The notes: generated by a model from the letters alone, not told the origin. A DNA stretch of 24,248 nt from an uncultured Clostridia bacterium (GCA_934631025.1 CAKTXR010000045.1:1-24248), one strand, 5' to 3'. Positions 9,949 to 16,745 are shown, numbered from the stretch's first letter. Numbers and translations are program-made.

Positions 9949-10580
9949 AGTATATGGGAATGCCCATGGGCATGTGGGCGCTGTTTTCGGGATCGTTCCG
10001 AAGGCAGTTAAGCGAAGTATTCGGCTGCGACGCGGACGCGGCCAAAGCCGTCGCGCGCAGGGCCAGGCCGAAATACAGGGCGATCATCCGGGAGCTGCCG
10101 CCGTTTGAAAAGGGCGACCGCTTCCAGATGAACATCGTCAACTGCGCCCTGCTGGGCGCGTTCATACTGTCCATGCCGGAGCGGCCGGACGTGGCGCGCC
10201 TGACCGACTACTACGCCCGCGCCATGATGACCAGGCCCATGCGCTGGTTCTGCCGAAAGAGCGGAAAAGGCAAGTTCAGCGAGAAGGACGTCGCCGGCAT
10301 GAAGGCCGCCGCCGCGCTGCGGGCCGCCGACCGCAATCCGTACTCGTGGAACATGGACTACATCGAGTATCCCGACGGCAGCGGCTACGAGGGGCGCTTT
10401 ACAAAGTGCGGCATCTGCGTTCTGATGAAAAAGCTGGGGCTGTACGACCTCACGCCCGCGCTGTGCCATCTCGACTACACCATGAGCGAGGCCGGCGGCG
10501 CGGCCGACTTCGTGCGGCAGTACACGCTGGCCTCCGGCGGGCCGTACTGCGACTGCGGGTATAAGAAGAAAGCGCGCTGA
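9945..10580 (+). CDS. L-2-amino-thiazoline-4-carboxylic acid hydrolase family protein, copy 1
   Basis: A 211-residue protein coupled to the upstream methyltransferase by an ATGA overlap, which with GAGGAGAG upstream fixes the start. Helical N-terminal half, then the conserved C-terminal core: CGICVLMKKLGL (about 154-165), ALCHLDYTMSE (about 170-180) and the closing FVRQYTLASGGPYCDCGY. The pattern CxxD, then R-T-A-GG, then CDC is typical of the ATC-hydrolase family, whose founding member acts in conversion of thiazoline carboxylate to cysteine. Most clostridial relatives have no proven activity, so the name gives the family only. A second, diverged member closes the same operon. Confidence 0.75.
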   Translation: MKYMGMPMGMWALFSGSFRRQLSEVFGCDADAAKAVARRARPKYRAIIRELPPFEKGDRFQMNIVNCALLGAFILSMPERPDVARLTDYYARAMMTRPMRWFCRKSGKGKFSEKDVAGMKAAAALRAADRNPYSWNMDYIEYPDGSGYEGRFTKCGICVLMKKLGLYDLTPALCHLDYTMSEAGGAADFVRQYTLASGGPYCDCGYKKKAR

Positions 10581-10637
10581 CCCCATGGCCGCCGCTTCAG
10601 GAGCGCCCGATGCGCGTTTTTCGCAAAGGGGAGGCCG

Positions 10638-11012
10638 ATGCGATTGCAAACGCTTCATCGAGCCGTATCGCATCACCGGCGGGACGAAGCCTATATGGCC
10701 CGAATGTGCCATGAGGGCTGGGCGGCGGCGCGGCTCGTGGAGGGCTTCTGGACGTTCGAGCCCTGCCGGCCGGATCAATACGTCTGCCGCGTGTGCTATC
10801 TGCGCGGAAAGAGCGGCGCGGAGGTGGAGGCGCTCAGGCGCGCGCGCGCCGCGCAGGGAATCGAGTTCGTCTCCCGCTATTCCTTCTGGGCGGTTTTCTG
10901 CGCGCTGGCGCTGGCTGTGAGTAAGGTCAGCGCATGGTTCTGTCTGCCGGGCGCGCTCGTGGGGCTGTACGCCCTTATGTGTACGGCGCTGGGAATTTCC
11001 TATACCGCCTGA
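10638..11012 (+). CDS. DUF2812-like membrane protein
   Basis: This 124-residue protein follows AAGGGGAGG. Residues 15-60 (EAYMARMCHEGWAAARLVEG, then FWTFEPCRPDQYVCRVCYL) fit the start of DUF2812 proteins, in which an E-x-W-L-x-x-M-x-x-x-GW helix precedes beta strands. Two hydrophobic segments follow (about 82-98 and 101-122). It is shorter than many family members and ends soon after the second helix. It lies 57 bp after ATC-hydrolase copy 1. DUF2812 function is unknown; members often accompany PadR or other regulators, not seen here. Confidence 0.6.
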   Translation: MRLQTLHRAVSHHRRDEAYMARMCHEGWAAARLVEGFWTFEPCRPDQYVCRVCYLRGKSGAEVEALRRARAAQGIEFVSRYSFWAVFCALALAVSKVSAWFCLPGALVGLYALMCTALGISYTA

Positions 11013-11040
11013 TGCGCAGACTGAAGGAGGACAAAGAGCG

Positions 11041-11520
11041 ATGATCGTGCTTCAGCTGGCGCTGTACTGCCTGCTCTTTACCGCGATGGTGAAGCTCGCC
11101 GTGCTCGGCGGCGCGGTGAACGGGCTGTACTTTTATCCCAAATCGTTTCAGGAGCGCGCCGTTGCGCTCGGCCTGAGCGACCGCGAAACGATCGACCGAA
11201 AGGGCAGGCGCTTCATGGCGGCGTTCTATATCGTGATGCTCGCCGCGCTGGTGCTGATCATCGGCGCGTGGAACGGCGTCTCCTCGTTCGGCGCGGCCTA
11301 CCTTCAGGCGCTTCTCTTCCTCGAGGTCATGAACGTCTACGACGGCGTTGTGATCGACAGGCTGTGGGTCGGCCACAGCCGCTTCTGGGTGCTGCCGGGG
11401 CTGGAGGACGTGCCGTTTGTTCAGAGCTGGGGGCAGGCGCTCAAAAAGCGCGCCGTCCTCGCGCTCGTCTGGGGCGCGGGCGCGGCCGTCGCGGGCGGGC
11501 TTATCGCGCTGATATTCTAA
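11041..11520 (+). CDS. Four-span integral membrane protein of unknown function
   Basis: A 159-residue protein after GAAGGAGG. Hydrophobic segments lie at about 3-28, 60-78, 84-102 and 137-158. Between the third and fourth is a distinctive polar block, NVYDGVVIDRLWVGHSRFWVLPG (about 99-121), with several charged and aromatic residues that look functional (Asp, Arg, His, Trp). I do not recognise a named family. It sits between the two methyltransferase/ATC-hydrolase pairs, 28 and 30 bp from its neighbours, so it is part of the operon and may carry or process the same compound at the membrane. Confidence 0.7.
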   Translation: MIVLQLALYCLLFTAMVKLAVLGGAVNGLYFYPKSFQERAVALGLSDRETIDRKGRRFMAAFYIVMLAALVLIIGAWNGVSSFGAAYLQALLFLEVMNVYDGVVIDRLWVGHSRFWVLPGLEDVPFVQSWGQALKKRAVLALVWGAGAAVAGGLIALIF

Positions 11521-11550
11521 AAAAGCTATAGCAGGAAGGATGTTGCTCAT

Positions 11551-12369
11551 ATGCTCAAAAGCATCAACAAAACGCAGGCGCAGATCAAAGTCGGCACGCA
11601 CGGCGAGGATTACGGCAGTTGGATGTCCAATCCCGTGTTCTATCTCTTCGGCTCTCTGACGCTCATCGCGGCGGCGCTGGCCGTGCTGTCGTTTACCGTG
11701 TTCCGCATCGCCGCGCTGGGGGCGGTGTTCACGATCGCCGCCGTGATTCTCGTCGCGGTGCTGATCTGGATCACATGGATACGCCGCCAGTACGCCTTCG
11801 GCAAGGGCGGCATGATGGAGCGCGTCCATCAGCTCCTCCTCAGCAATCTCGACTTCAGCGGCGAGGGCGAGCTGCTCGAGGTGGGCTGCGGCTCGGGCGC
11901 GATGACCGTCCGCGCGGCGCTGACATGGCCGAAGGCGCACGTCGTGGGGCTGGATTTCTGGGGCGCGATGTACAACTACTCGAAGGCCGTGTGCGAGAAG
12001 AACGCGAAGAGCGAGGGCGTGGGCGCGCGCTGCACGTTCGTCCATGGCGACGCGAACAGGCTGGACTATCCGGACGGCCGCTTCGACGCGGTCATCAGCA
12101 ACTACGTCTACCACAACATCATGGGCGCGGACAAGCACGCGCTGCTGCTGGAGAGCCTGCGGGTGCTCAAGAAGGGCGGCGTGTTCGTGCTGCACGACGT
12201 CATGAAACCGCAGATGTACGGCGACATGAACGCCTTCGCGCAGAAGCTGCGGGACGTGGGCTTTGAAAAAGTCGAATACATCTCGACCGCCGCGCCGATC
12301 TTCGGCTCGAAGGGCCGCGCGGCGATGATGATGCTGGGCGCGTCCGGCATGATCGTCGGGCGCAAATAA
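11551..12369 (+). CDS. Membrane-anchored class I SAM-dependent methyltransferase
   Basis: This 272-residue protein has two N-terminal membrane helices (about 29-53 and 55-77) before a Rossmann methyltransferase domain. Motif I is LLEVGCGSGAMT at 108-119, followed by VVGLDFWG (motif II), FVHGDANRLDYPDGRFDAVIS (motifs III and IV) and LRVLKKGGVFVLHDV. The ribosome binding site is AGGAAGG. It differs from the soluble methyltransferase earlier in the operon by its anchor, which points to a membrane or lipid-like acceptor (inference). It is immediately followed by ATC-hydrolase copy 2. Confidence 0.85.
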   Translation: MLKSINKTQAQIKVGTHGEDYGSWMSNPVFYLFGSLTLIAAALAVLSFTVFRIAALGAVFTIAAVILVAVLIWITWIRRQYAFGKGGMMERVHQLLLSNLDFSGEGELLEVGCGSGAMTVRAALTWPKAHVVGLDFWGAMYNYSKAVCEKNAKSEGVGARCTFVHGDANRLDYPDGRFDAVISNYVYHNIMGADKHALLLESLRVLKKGGVFVLHDVMKPQMYGDMNAFAQKLRDVGFEKVEYISTAAPIFGSKGRAAMMMLGASGMIVGRK

Positions 12370-12386
12370 GGGGCGGTGAAGCAATC

Positions 12387-13046
12387 ATGAAACGCGCCTA
12401 TTCCGCCTCCGCCTACGCGCGGCCCTGCGAGCGCTATTGCAGGGAGCGCTATCCCGACGAGGCCGATCAGATTCTCCGGCGCGCCGAAGCCTATTACCGC
12501 GGCTTTCTGAAGGAGCTGCCCGATCTGGGCCGGAACATGATGGCGCGCAACAGGCTGGACTGGTTCACGATCGTCTCCTTTTACGAGGCGAGCGGCCATC
12601 GGCTGGACGGCGAAGTGCTGCTCGAAATCAAGCGCCGCGCCGCAGAGCGCATGAGCTTCCTCGGCAGGTTCATCGACGGCAACAAATGCCGGTGGATCTA
12701 CCGCCTGTTCGAGAAAATCTACGTCCGCTATATCAAAGAGCTTCGCGCGCATCAGGCCAAAGGCGAGTGGATGGACGCCTGGCAGGTCGTGCTCAACCCC
12801 GACCACCGCACGGAGGGCTTCTGCTTCCATCTGGTCGGCTGCCCCATCGCCCGCCACGCCAGAGCGCACGGCTGCGAGCAGCTCCTGCCCTACCTCTGTC
12901 GGACGGATCACCTGCTGGCGGAGGTCATGCACGCGCGGCTCATCCGCACGCAGACCGAAGCGCTGGGCGGCGATCACTGCGACTGCTGGTACGTCGGCGA
13001 CAGGAGTCCCGCGCTTAAAAACTGCATGGATCTCAGGCAGATCTGA
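12387..13046 (+). CDS. L-2-amino-thiazoline-4-carboxylic acid hydrolase family protein, copy 2
   Basis: A 219-residue protein, 17 bp after the membrane methyltransferase, with a weak GGGGCGGTGA site. The conserved C-terminal core is clear: EGFCFHLVGCPIARHARAHG, then PYLCRTDHLLAEVMHARLIR, then QTEALGGDHCDCWYVGD (to about residue 206). It shares the CxxD, R-T-A-GG and CDC elements with copy 1 but little else, so this is an old duplication or two independent family members. Last gene of the operon. The family is supported; activity is not established. Confidence 0.75.
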   Translation: MKRAYSASAYARPCERYCRERYPDEADQILRRAEAYYRGFLKELPDLGRNMMARNRLDWFTIVSFYEASGHRLDGEVLLEIKRRAAERMSFLGRFIDGNKCRWIYRLFEKIYVRYIKELRAHQAKGEWMDAWQVVLNPDHRTEGFCFHLVGCPIARHARAHGCEQLLPYLCRTDHLLAEVMHARLIRTQTEALGGDHCDCWYVGDRSPALKNCMDLRQI

Positions 13047-13051
13047 GCGCG

Positions 13052-13087
13052 CCGCATCCCTTCTTCGCGTGGGGGTGCGGTTTTTTT
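13052..13087 (+). terminator. Intrinsic terminator of the methyltransferase/ATC-hydrolase operon
   Basis: CCGCATCCC (13052-13060) pairs with GGGGTGCGG (13072-13080) with one T-G wobble, followed by seven T residues, just after the last stop codon. Confidence 0.8.
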
Positions 13088-13100
13088 GTGCGCGGGGACA

Positions 13101-13338
13101 CGCGGAAGCGTTTCCGGCGGGCAGCTCTCCCCGCGCGGTTCGCGGCCGATGCGATGCAGAATTCTGCGGCGCGATTTGCGCGGAAGCGTTTCCGGCGGGC
13201 GGCTCTCCCTGCGCGGTTCGCGGCCGATGCGATGCAGAATTCTGCGGCGCGATTTGCGCGGAAGCGTTTCCGGCGGACAGTTCTCTGCGCGCGGTTCACG
13301 GCCGTTCGGGGCGAAGCGGCGCGCAAGTCCCGCGCACG
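13101..13338. repeat. Three tandem 78-bp repeats with internal palindromes
   Basis: Units start at 13101, 13179 and 13257. The first two differ at only two positions; the third diverges in its second half. Each complete unit holds a GGAAGCGTTTCC imperfect palindrome and a perfect GCAGAATTCTGC palindrome. As 78 is a multiple of three, several frames stay open through the array, but no start with a ribosome binding site or family match was found, so it is read as non-coding. It fills the gap between the operon terminator and the minus-strand DUF6291-like gene. Confidence 0.8.
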
Positions 13339-13366
13339 GTTCATAGCCGCTGAAAAACGCGCCCGC

Positions 13367-14662
13367 TCACTCGTCCTCCAGCTCCATCTCCATGGACCCG
13401 GCGCCTATGCGCGCCAGCTCCTCCGGCGTGTAGGTGCGCATGGCGTACTGCATGGCGGTGGGCACGGTACGACTCCCGCCCCCGTACGCCGTCTGACGCG
13501 CCAGCCAGCCCGTGAACCAGCGCCGCCAGTCGCGGATGGGCGCGCCGTTCGAGTCCCGCCAGTTACTCGCCGACTGCTCCGCGATGAAGCGCTCGGCCTG
13601 CGTCCTGTCCGCGTTCAGCCTGGCGCAGCGCGCATACTCGAGCACATCCTGCGCGCCCGGCGTATTCCGGCCCTGAGACGCGCCCTGCATCGCCGGATTC
13701 GCGCCCGCCGTCATGTCCGCGTTCTCGAAGGGACGCGTCTCCTGCGCCGCGCCCGATCGCATCCGTCCGTACGCCTCACGCAGCACCTCGTTCCACTGCG
13801 CGTCGAAAAACGCCAGGTCGTCCTCGTGGCTCGCCTTCCTGTCCTCCGCCCTGCGGTCATGGGCGGCGGTCACGCGCTGTCCGTCCTCCTCATCCGCACT
13901 GAAAGCACCCGCAGTCTCTCTCTCATCTCCTGCCGGAACGGCGCCGTTCGCCCGATTGCCGCGAGAGGGAGTCGCGTTCAGCTCACCCGCCGCCGAAACA
14001 GCGCGCACCTCCCCGCCATGAGACGCGGCAGTCACATTCCGTTCGTCCTCCTCATCCGCGCGACAGACGCCCGCAGTCTCTCTCTCCATCCCAGCGGACG
14101 CGCTGTCTGCCTGCCAGCCGCGAGATGCAGCCTTTGCGCTCCCTTCGTCCCCGTCATCCTCATGGCCAACACCCGCAGTCTCTCTCTCATTCCCCGCCGG
14201 AACGGCGAAGAGCGCATCGTCATACAGTGCGTCGTCCTCCAGCCAGTCGCTCTCCTCGGGGGACGGAGAGAGAGAGTTGGCGTTGGTATTGGAGTTGGTG
14301 TTGGAGTTGGTGTTGGAGTTGGTGTTGGAATTGGTGTTGGTTCGTTTTGCTGGCGTTTGTTCACACTTGTTCGCACCTGCTGCCAGCTGTTCAGCGTTCT
14401 GGCGGCGCTTGGCCCCGCTTTTGCGCCCCGCCTCGCGCCTTTTCTCGATCAGCGCGTCATAGCGCTCGCCATCGCGCTCGATCTGCGCGCTCACCAGCTC
14501 GAACGCCAGCGCCAGCGCCGGATCGTCGTCCAGCGATTCGCCGTCCCGTCCGGCCAGCGCGTCCAGCACGCTCCCGATCAGCCGCCCCATCTGCTCGTTC
14601 GTCAGCCGCCGACGCAGCCGCTCCCACTCGTTTATATACAGCATCATGCCCGGCCTGCTCAT
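13367..14662 (-). CDS. DUF6291-like (phage replisome-organiser-like) protein with low-complexity middle
   Basis: This 431-residue protein starts at an ATG giving MSRPGMMLYINEWERL, which matches the usual N-terminus of DUF6291/phage replisome-organiser-like proteins; an in-frame GTG at 14698 has no ribosome binding site. Residues 1-75 form the conserved domain, ending RDGERYDALIEKRREAGRKSGAKRR. An NTNS repeat tract (about 95-116) follows, then a long acidic region with three imperfect ERETAG-x(n)-EED-x(n)-TAA repeats. The C-terminal NWRDSNGAPIRDWRRWFTGW block resembles the ends of DnaD-like replication proteins. No other phage gene is nearby, so it is an orphan or prophage remnant. A DNA-replication role is inferred. 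Confidence 0.7.
   Translation of the reverse strand: MSRPGMMLYINEWERLRRRLTNEQMGRLIGSVLDALAGRDGESLDDDPALALAFELVSAQIERDGERYDALIEKRREAGRKSGAKRRQNAEQLAAGANKCEQTPAKRTNTNSNTNSNTNSNTNSNTNANSLSPSPEESDWLEDDALYDDALFAVPAGNERETAGVGHEDDGDEGSAKAASRGWQADSASAGMERETAGVCRADEEDERNVTAASHGGEVRAVSAAGELNATPSRGNRANGAVPAGDERETAGAFSADEEDGQRVTAAHDRRAEDRKASHEDDLAFFDAQWNEVLREAYGRMRSGAAQETRPFENADMTAGANPAMQGASQGRNTPGAQDVLEYARCARLNADRTQAERFIAEQSASNWRDSNGAPIRDWRRWFTGWLARQTAYGGGSRTVPTAMQYAMRTYTPEELARIGAGSMEMELEDE
14276..14342. repeat. 12-bp tandem repeat encoding NTNS units
   Basis: GTTGGTGTTGGA recurs with minor changes about five times inside the DUF6291-like gene. Being a multiple of three it keeps frame when copies are gained or lost, so length variation between strains would alter only the linker. 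Confidence 0.85.
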
Positions 14663-14698
14663 TCTTCCCGTCCATCCTTTCCGTTTCGTTCTGAACAC

Positions 14699-14727
14699 AG
14701 CTTAACACATGAACGCGCGTTCGTCAA
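14699..14727 (-). promoter_or_regulatory. Putative promoter/operator of the DUF6291-like gene
   Basis: On the minus strand TTGACG (14722-14727) is followed after 17 bp by a weak -10, TAAGCT (14699-14704). The spacer contains the perfect 12-bp palindrome GAACGCGCGTTC (14711-14722), where a repressor would block polymerase. TTAACA occurs repeatedly around it (14702, 14732 and 14742). The -10 is poor, so the promoter call is tentative. Confidence 0.4.
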
Positions 14728-14851
14728 GGAATTAACATTGCTTAACATTCGGCGTAAACGGCTGCGCTGCTTGGGCGCTATGAACGGCCTTTTGCGGCGA
14801 GCGCTTGACGTGCCCCGCCGCATACTGGACAATAGTTATGTGGAACGGTTT

Positions 14852-14880
14852 TTGACGCATTCGGAATCCCATCCTATATA
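14852..14880 (+). promoter_or_regulatory. Promoter of a truncated 42-residue reading frame
   Basis: TTGACG (14852-14857) and TATATA (14875-14880) are 17 bp apart, 19 bp before the start codon. A second, weaker pair, TTGACG at 14805 and GACAAT at 14828, lies upstream. Confidence 0.6.
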
Positions 14881-14899
14881 TAAAGGAAGGAACTCACGC

Positions 14900-15028
14900 A
14901 TGAACAACGTCTGGAAGCTGAGCCTTGGAACTCCCGACCCGCTGAGCAGTCTGCTCTTGTCGGAGCCGGGGCGTGTCTTCGATCGTGCGGAATCGGTTCC
15001 GCGTGGGAACTATGTTGTTCCGCGCTGA
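14900..15028 (+). pseudogene. 5' fragment of a gene fused into repeat D, or a 42-residue peptide
   Basis: A strong promoter and AAAGGAAGGA precede an ATG opening a 42-residue frame (starting MNNVWKLSLGTPDP). It is not a signal peptide or recognisable domain and looks like the N-terminus of a longer protein. The final four codons and the stop lie in repeat block D, whose CGCGCTGACGCG supplies the TGA. The same D sequence follows unrelated DNA at 18724, so the junction is probably where the element joined or deleted the rest of the gene. It could instead be a genuine small peptide gene. The family is not recognised. Confidence 0.45.
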
Positions 15029-15136
15029 CGCGGCGAGACGTTTGCGGGGCATCATATATTCGTGAATTGTGCGCCGGCGAAATGTTACAGCCTGCCGGAT
15101 ATAGACCGGCACAGGCGTTTGTGCGCGCGGGGGCTG
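15017..15136 (+). repeat. Repeat block D, copy 1
   Basis: About 120 bp closely matching 18724-18842 (same strand) and the reverse of 17319-17437. It contains the CCGCGCTGACGCGG hairpin, a GTGAATTGTxCGCCGGCG core and a TGCCGG/CCGGCA hairpin around ATATAGA. It lies on the antitoxin side of TA locus 1, as copy 2 does for the next loci. Confidence 0.8.
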
Positions 15137-15172
15137 ACGGCGCGGCGATATGATTCTGCTGCGGCGAGGGAG

Positions 15173-15292
15173 AACCCCCTCCGGCTATTGCTTTGCTCAG
15201 CCACCTCCCCTTTCGGGGAGGCTTTTGGTGCGCTTACCGATACGAGTGCCTCCCCTGAAAGGGGAGGTGTCGCCGCAGGCGACGGAGGGGTT
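15173..15292. repeat. Repeat E: 120-bp inverted-repeat element between block D and antitoxin 1
   Basis: The ends are AACCCCCTCCG (15173-15183) and CGGAGGGGTT (15283-15292), inverted with one extra base. Inside are two hairpins with the same stem, CCTCCCC/GGGGAGG, at 15204-15221 and 15249-15267. Elements of this look (CCCCTCCG ends, CCTCCCC inner stems) are familiar from intergenic DNA of gut Clostridia. It interrupts the D-antitoxin junction that is direct at 18842-18870, so it looks like an insertion. Confidence 0.75.
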
Positions 15293-15329
15293 GCTGCCGT
15301 GCGGCGTTTATGTCGCGAGATAAAAAAAC

Positions 15330-15370
15330 GCACGGCGCAGCTTGACAATCAGGCCGCGCCGTGCTACAAT
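15330..15370 (+). promoter_or_regulatory. Antitoxin RNA promoter inside an inverted repeat (TA locus 1)
   Basis: TTGACA (15342-15347), 17 bp, TACAAT (15365-15370): near-consensus sigma-A promoter. GCACGGCGC (15330-15338) and GCGCCGTGC (15356-15364) form an inverted repeat that puts the -35 box in the loop and abuts the -10. Confidence 0.8.
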
Positions 15371-15376
15371 AATGAC

Positions 15377-15476
15377 ATGAAGGGATGACGCTTTTGACAC
15401 GGCTTCTTCCCCTCGGTTATGAGAAACCAAGAAGTTAAGCCGCCAACCGGCGTACAACCGGATGGCGGCTTAACTT
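15377..15476 (+). ncRNA. Putative type I antitoxin RNA, TA locus 1
   Basis: Predicted transcript of about 100 nt from 7 nt after the -10 to the hairpin AAGTTAAGCCGCCA/TGGCGGCTTAACTT (15432-15445 with 15463-15476). It has no meaningful reading frame. It is transcribed toward the toxin gene on the other strand and shares the hairpin with it. The body (GAAGGGATGACGCTTTT, then CGGCTTCTTCCCCTC) is conserved with the copies at 18917 and 19140. Compared with those it has lost several bases of the CTCAAAATGAG segment proposed to pair with toxin start regions. Confidence 0.65.
15432..15476. terminator. Shared bidirectional terminator of TA locus 1
   Basis: A perfect 14-bp stem, with an inner CCGG/CCGG pairing, lies between the convergent antitoxin (+) and toxin (-) transcripts. 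T-rich DNA follows on the plus side after a short gap (15486-15491). The arrangement is like that of the par/Fst and TxpA-RatA type I systems, where the two RNAs overlap at their 3' ends. Confidence 0.7.
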
Positions 15477-15482
15477 ATGTCG

Positions 15483-15578
15483 TCATTTTTTCCTACCGAT
15501 GGCGTAGCCGATTGTTACAGCGGCAATCACCAGGGAAAAAACCATCATGAACTGCGAGAACATCTCAAAATCACTCAT
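15483..15578 (-). CDS. Type I toxin-like 31-residue membrane peptide, TA locus 1
   Basis: The peptide begins MSDFEMFSQFMM, has one hydrophobic helix (about residues 8-28, with FSLVIAA) and ends with a basic RKK tail. This is the layout of the short holin-like/TxpA-like toxins of Bacillota. AAAGGGGG (15587-15594) lies 8 nt before this ATG, which decides the start against a longer frame beginning in the leader at 15674. It has its own promoter, a leader of about 100 nt with a 5' hairpin, and a convergent antisense RNA. A related peptide with the same SLVIAA core is at 19243-19332. Expected action is on the cell membrane. Confidence 0.75.
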   Translation of the reverse strand: MSDFEMFSQFMMVFSLVIAAVTIGYAIGRKK

Positions 15579-15658
15579 GACAGTGTCCCCCTTTCGCTGT
15601 TGTTGAGAGCTAATGAGGGGAAGGCGAAAAGCCAAGCGCCATCTGTTGTCCTTCAAGC

Positions 15659-15684
15659 CACGGAGCCTTTTCACAGGCTCCGTG
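15659..15684 (-). promoter_or_regulatory. 5' stem-loop of toxin 1 mRNA
   Basis: CACGGAGCC and GGCTCCGTG form a perfect 9-bp stem at the very 5' end of the predicted toxin transcript. The same hairpin in locus 3 has a T-A pair where this has C-G, a compensatory change. It probably stabilises or folds the toxin mRNA. Confidence 0.65.
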
Positions 15685-15687
15685 ATT

Positions 15688-15716
15688 ATTATATCATGTC
15701 AAACTATGCCAGTCAA
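15688..15716 (-). promoter_or_regulatory. Promoter of toxin 1
   Basis: On the minus strand TTGACT (15711-15716), 17 bp, TATAAT (15688-15693). Just upstream lies the inverted repeat CCGAACAA/TTGTTCGG (about 15721-15745), largely conserved before the toxin promoters at 19569 and 24158, a candidate regulator site. Confidence 0.75.
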
Positions 15717-15880
15717 GCCTTCCGAACAACTTTTCAATTTGTTCGGTTTGGCCGCAGGCAACGGAGGGAGTTCTCTTCCCCGTGCCGCGCTTTTCCCGAC
15801 AACGCGGCCGCCGCGCGCCGTAAGAACGCCGTTATCGGCGCGAAATCGTAATATAGTTGCTAAATTCGTGAAGATTCGTG

Positions 15881-15909
15881 TTGAAAAATGGCGGCGCGTG
15901 TGGTACATT
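15881..15909 (+). promoter_or_regulatory. Putative promoter of the SDR gene
   Basis: TTGAAA (15881-15886) and TACATT (15904-15909) are 17 bp apart, 39 bp before the start codon. Just upstream ATTCGTG occurs twice, at about 15864 and 15874. Confidence 0.5.
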
Positions 15910-15948
15910 TATGGTTAGAAGAGCTTCCAGCTGAAGGAGGAGAGCGCT

Positions 15949-16701
15949 ATGTTTGAATTGCAGGGTAAGCGGGCGCTGGTGACCGGATCGAGCCGCGGCA
16001 TCGGGCGCGCGATTGCGCTGGCGCTGGCCGAAGCGGGCGCGGACGTGATCGTGCATTGCACGGGGCGCGTGGACGCGGCGGCGCAGGTTGTGGACGAGAT
16101 CCGGGCGATGGGCCGCCAGTCATTTTACATTCAGAAGAACCTGATGGACGCGGACTGCGCGGACGTGATTATGGCGCGCGTGCGCGAGACATTCGGCGAA
16201 GTGGACATACTGGTGCTGAACGCGTCGATCCAGTACAAAAAGCCGTGGGAGAGCATCACGGCGCAGGATTTCGCCGACCAGATCAACGTAAACACGCGCG
16301 CGTCGATGCTGCTGATGCAGTCGGTCGTGCCGGCGATGAAGGCGCGGCATTGGGGCCGAATCGTGGCGATCGGCAGCGTGCAGGAGATGAAGCCGCATCC
16401 GGACATGCTGGTTTACTCGGCGAGCAAGGCGGCGCAGACGATGATGATCAAGTCGCTGGCCGGACAGCTCGCGCCGTTTGGGATCACCTGCAATTCGATT
16501 GCGCCGGGCGTGATTTATACGGATCGGAACACCGAGGCGCTGTCGGATCCGGAGTACGCGAAGAAGGTGACCGACCAGATTCCGGCGCGCTTTTACGGCG
16601 AGCCGCGGGACTGCGCCGGCGCGGCGGTGCTGCTGTGCTCGGACGCGGGCCGCTACATCACCGGCCAGAGCCTGTATGTGGACGGAGGCAAAAGCCTTTA
16701 A
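15949..16701 (+). CDS. SDR family NAD(P)-dependent oxidoreductase
   Basis: This 250-residue classical short-chain dehydrogenase has the cofactor motif TGSSRGIG at 12-19, LNAS at 90-93, the catalytic set Asn114, Ser143, Tyr156 and Lys160 (YSASK), and a typical ending GQSLYVDGGKSL. The start follows GAAGGAGGAG. It resembles the gluconate 5-dehydrogenase/3-oxoacyl-ACP reductase branch, but the substrate cannot be fixed from the sequence. The RraA-family gene downstream could belong to the same sugar-acid or aromatic catabolic route, although almost 800 bp of repeat DNA separates them. Confidence 0.9.
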   Translation: MFELQGKRALVTGSSRGIGRAIALALAEAGADVIVHCTGRVDAAAQVVDEIRAMGRQSFYIQKNLMDADCADVIMARVRETFGEVDILVLNASIQYKKPWESITAQDFADQINVNTRASMLLMQSVVPAMKARHWGRIVAIGSVQEMKPHPDMLVYSASKAAQTMMIKSLAGQLAPFGITCNSIAPGVIYTDRNTEALSDPEYAKKVTDQIPARFYGEPRDCAGAAVLLCSDAGRYITGQSLYVDGGKSL

Positions 16702-16745
16702 GCGGCGGCCGCTGTGCGAACCCGCACGGCCTTCGCTGTGCCTTA

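Noticed and set aside
13088..15028. 646-codon plus-strand frame
   Set aside because: Runs through the 78-bp repeats and antisense to the DUF6291-like gene. Only its last 43 codons, from 14900, have a promoter and ribosome binding site.
15721..15745. GAAC...GTTC motifs before toxin promoters resembling a LexA/DinR box
   Set aside because: The half-sites are too far apart (DinR boxes have a 4-bp gap), so SOS control is not supported. They are kept only as an unspecified inverted repeat.
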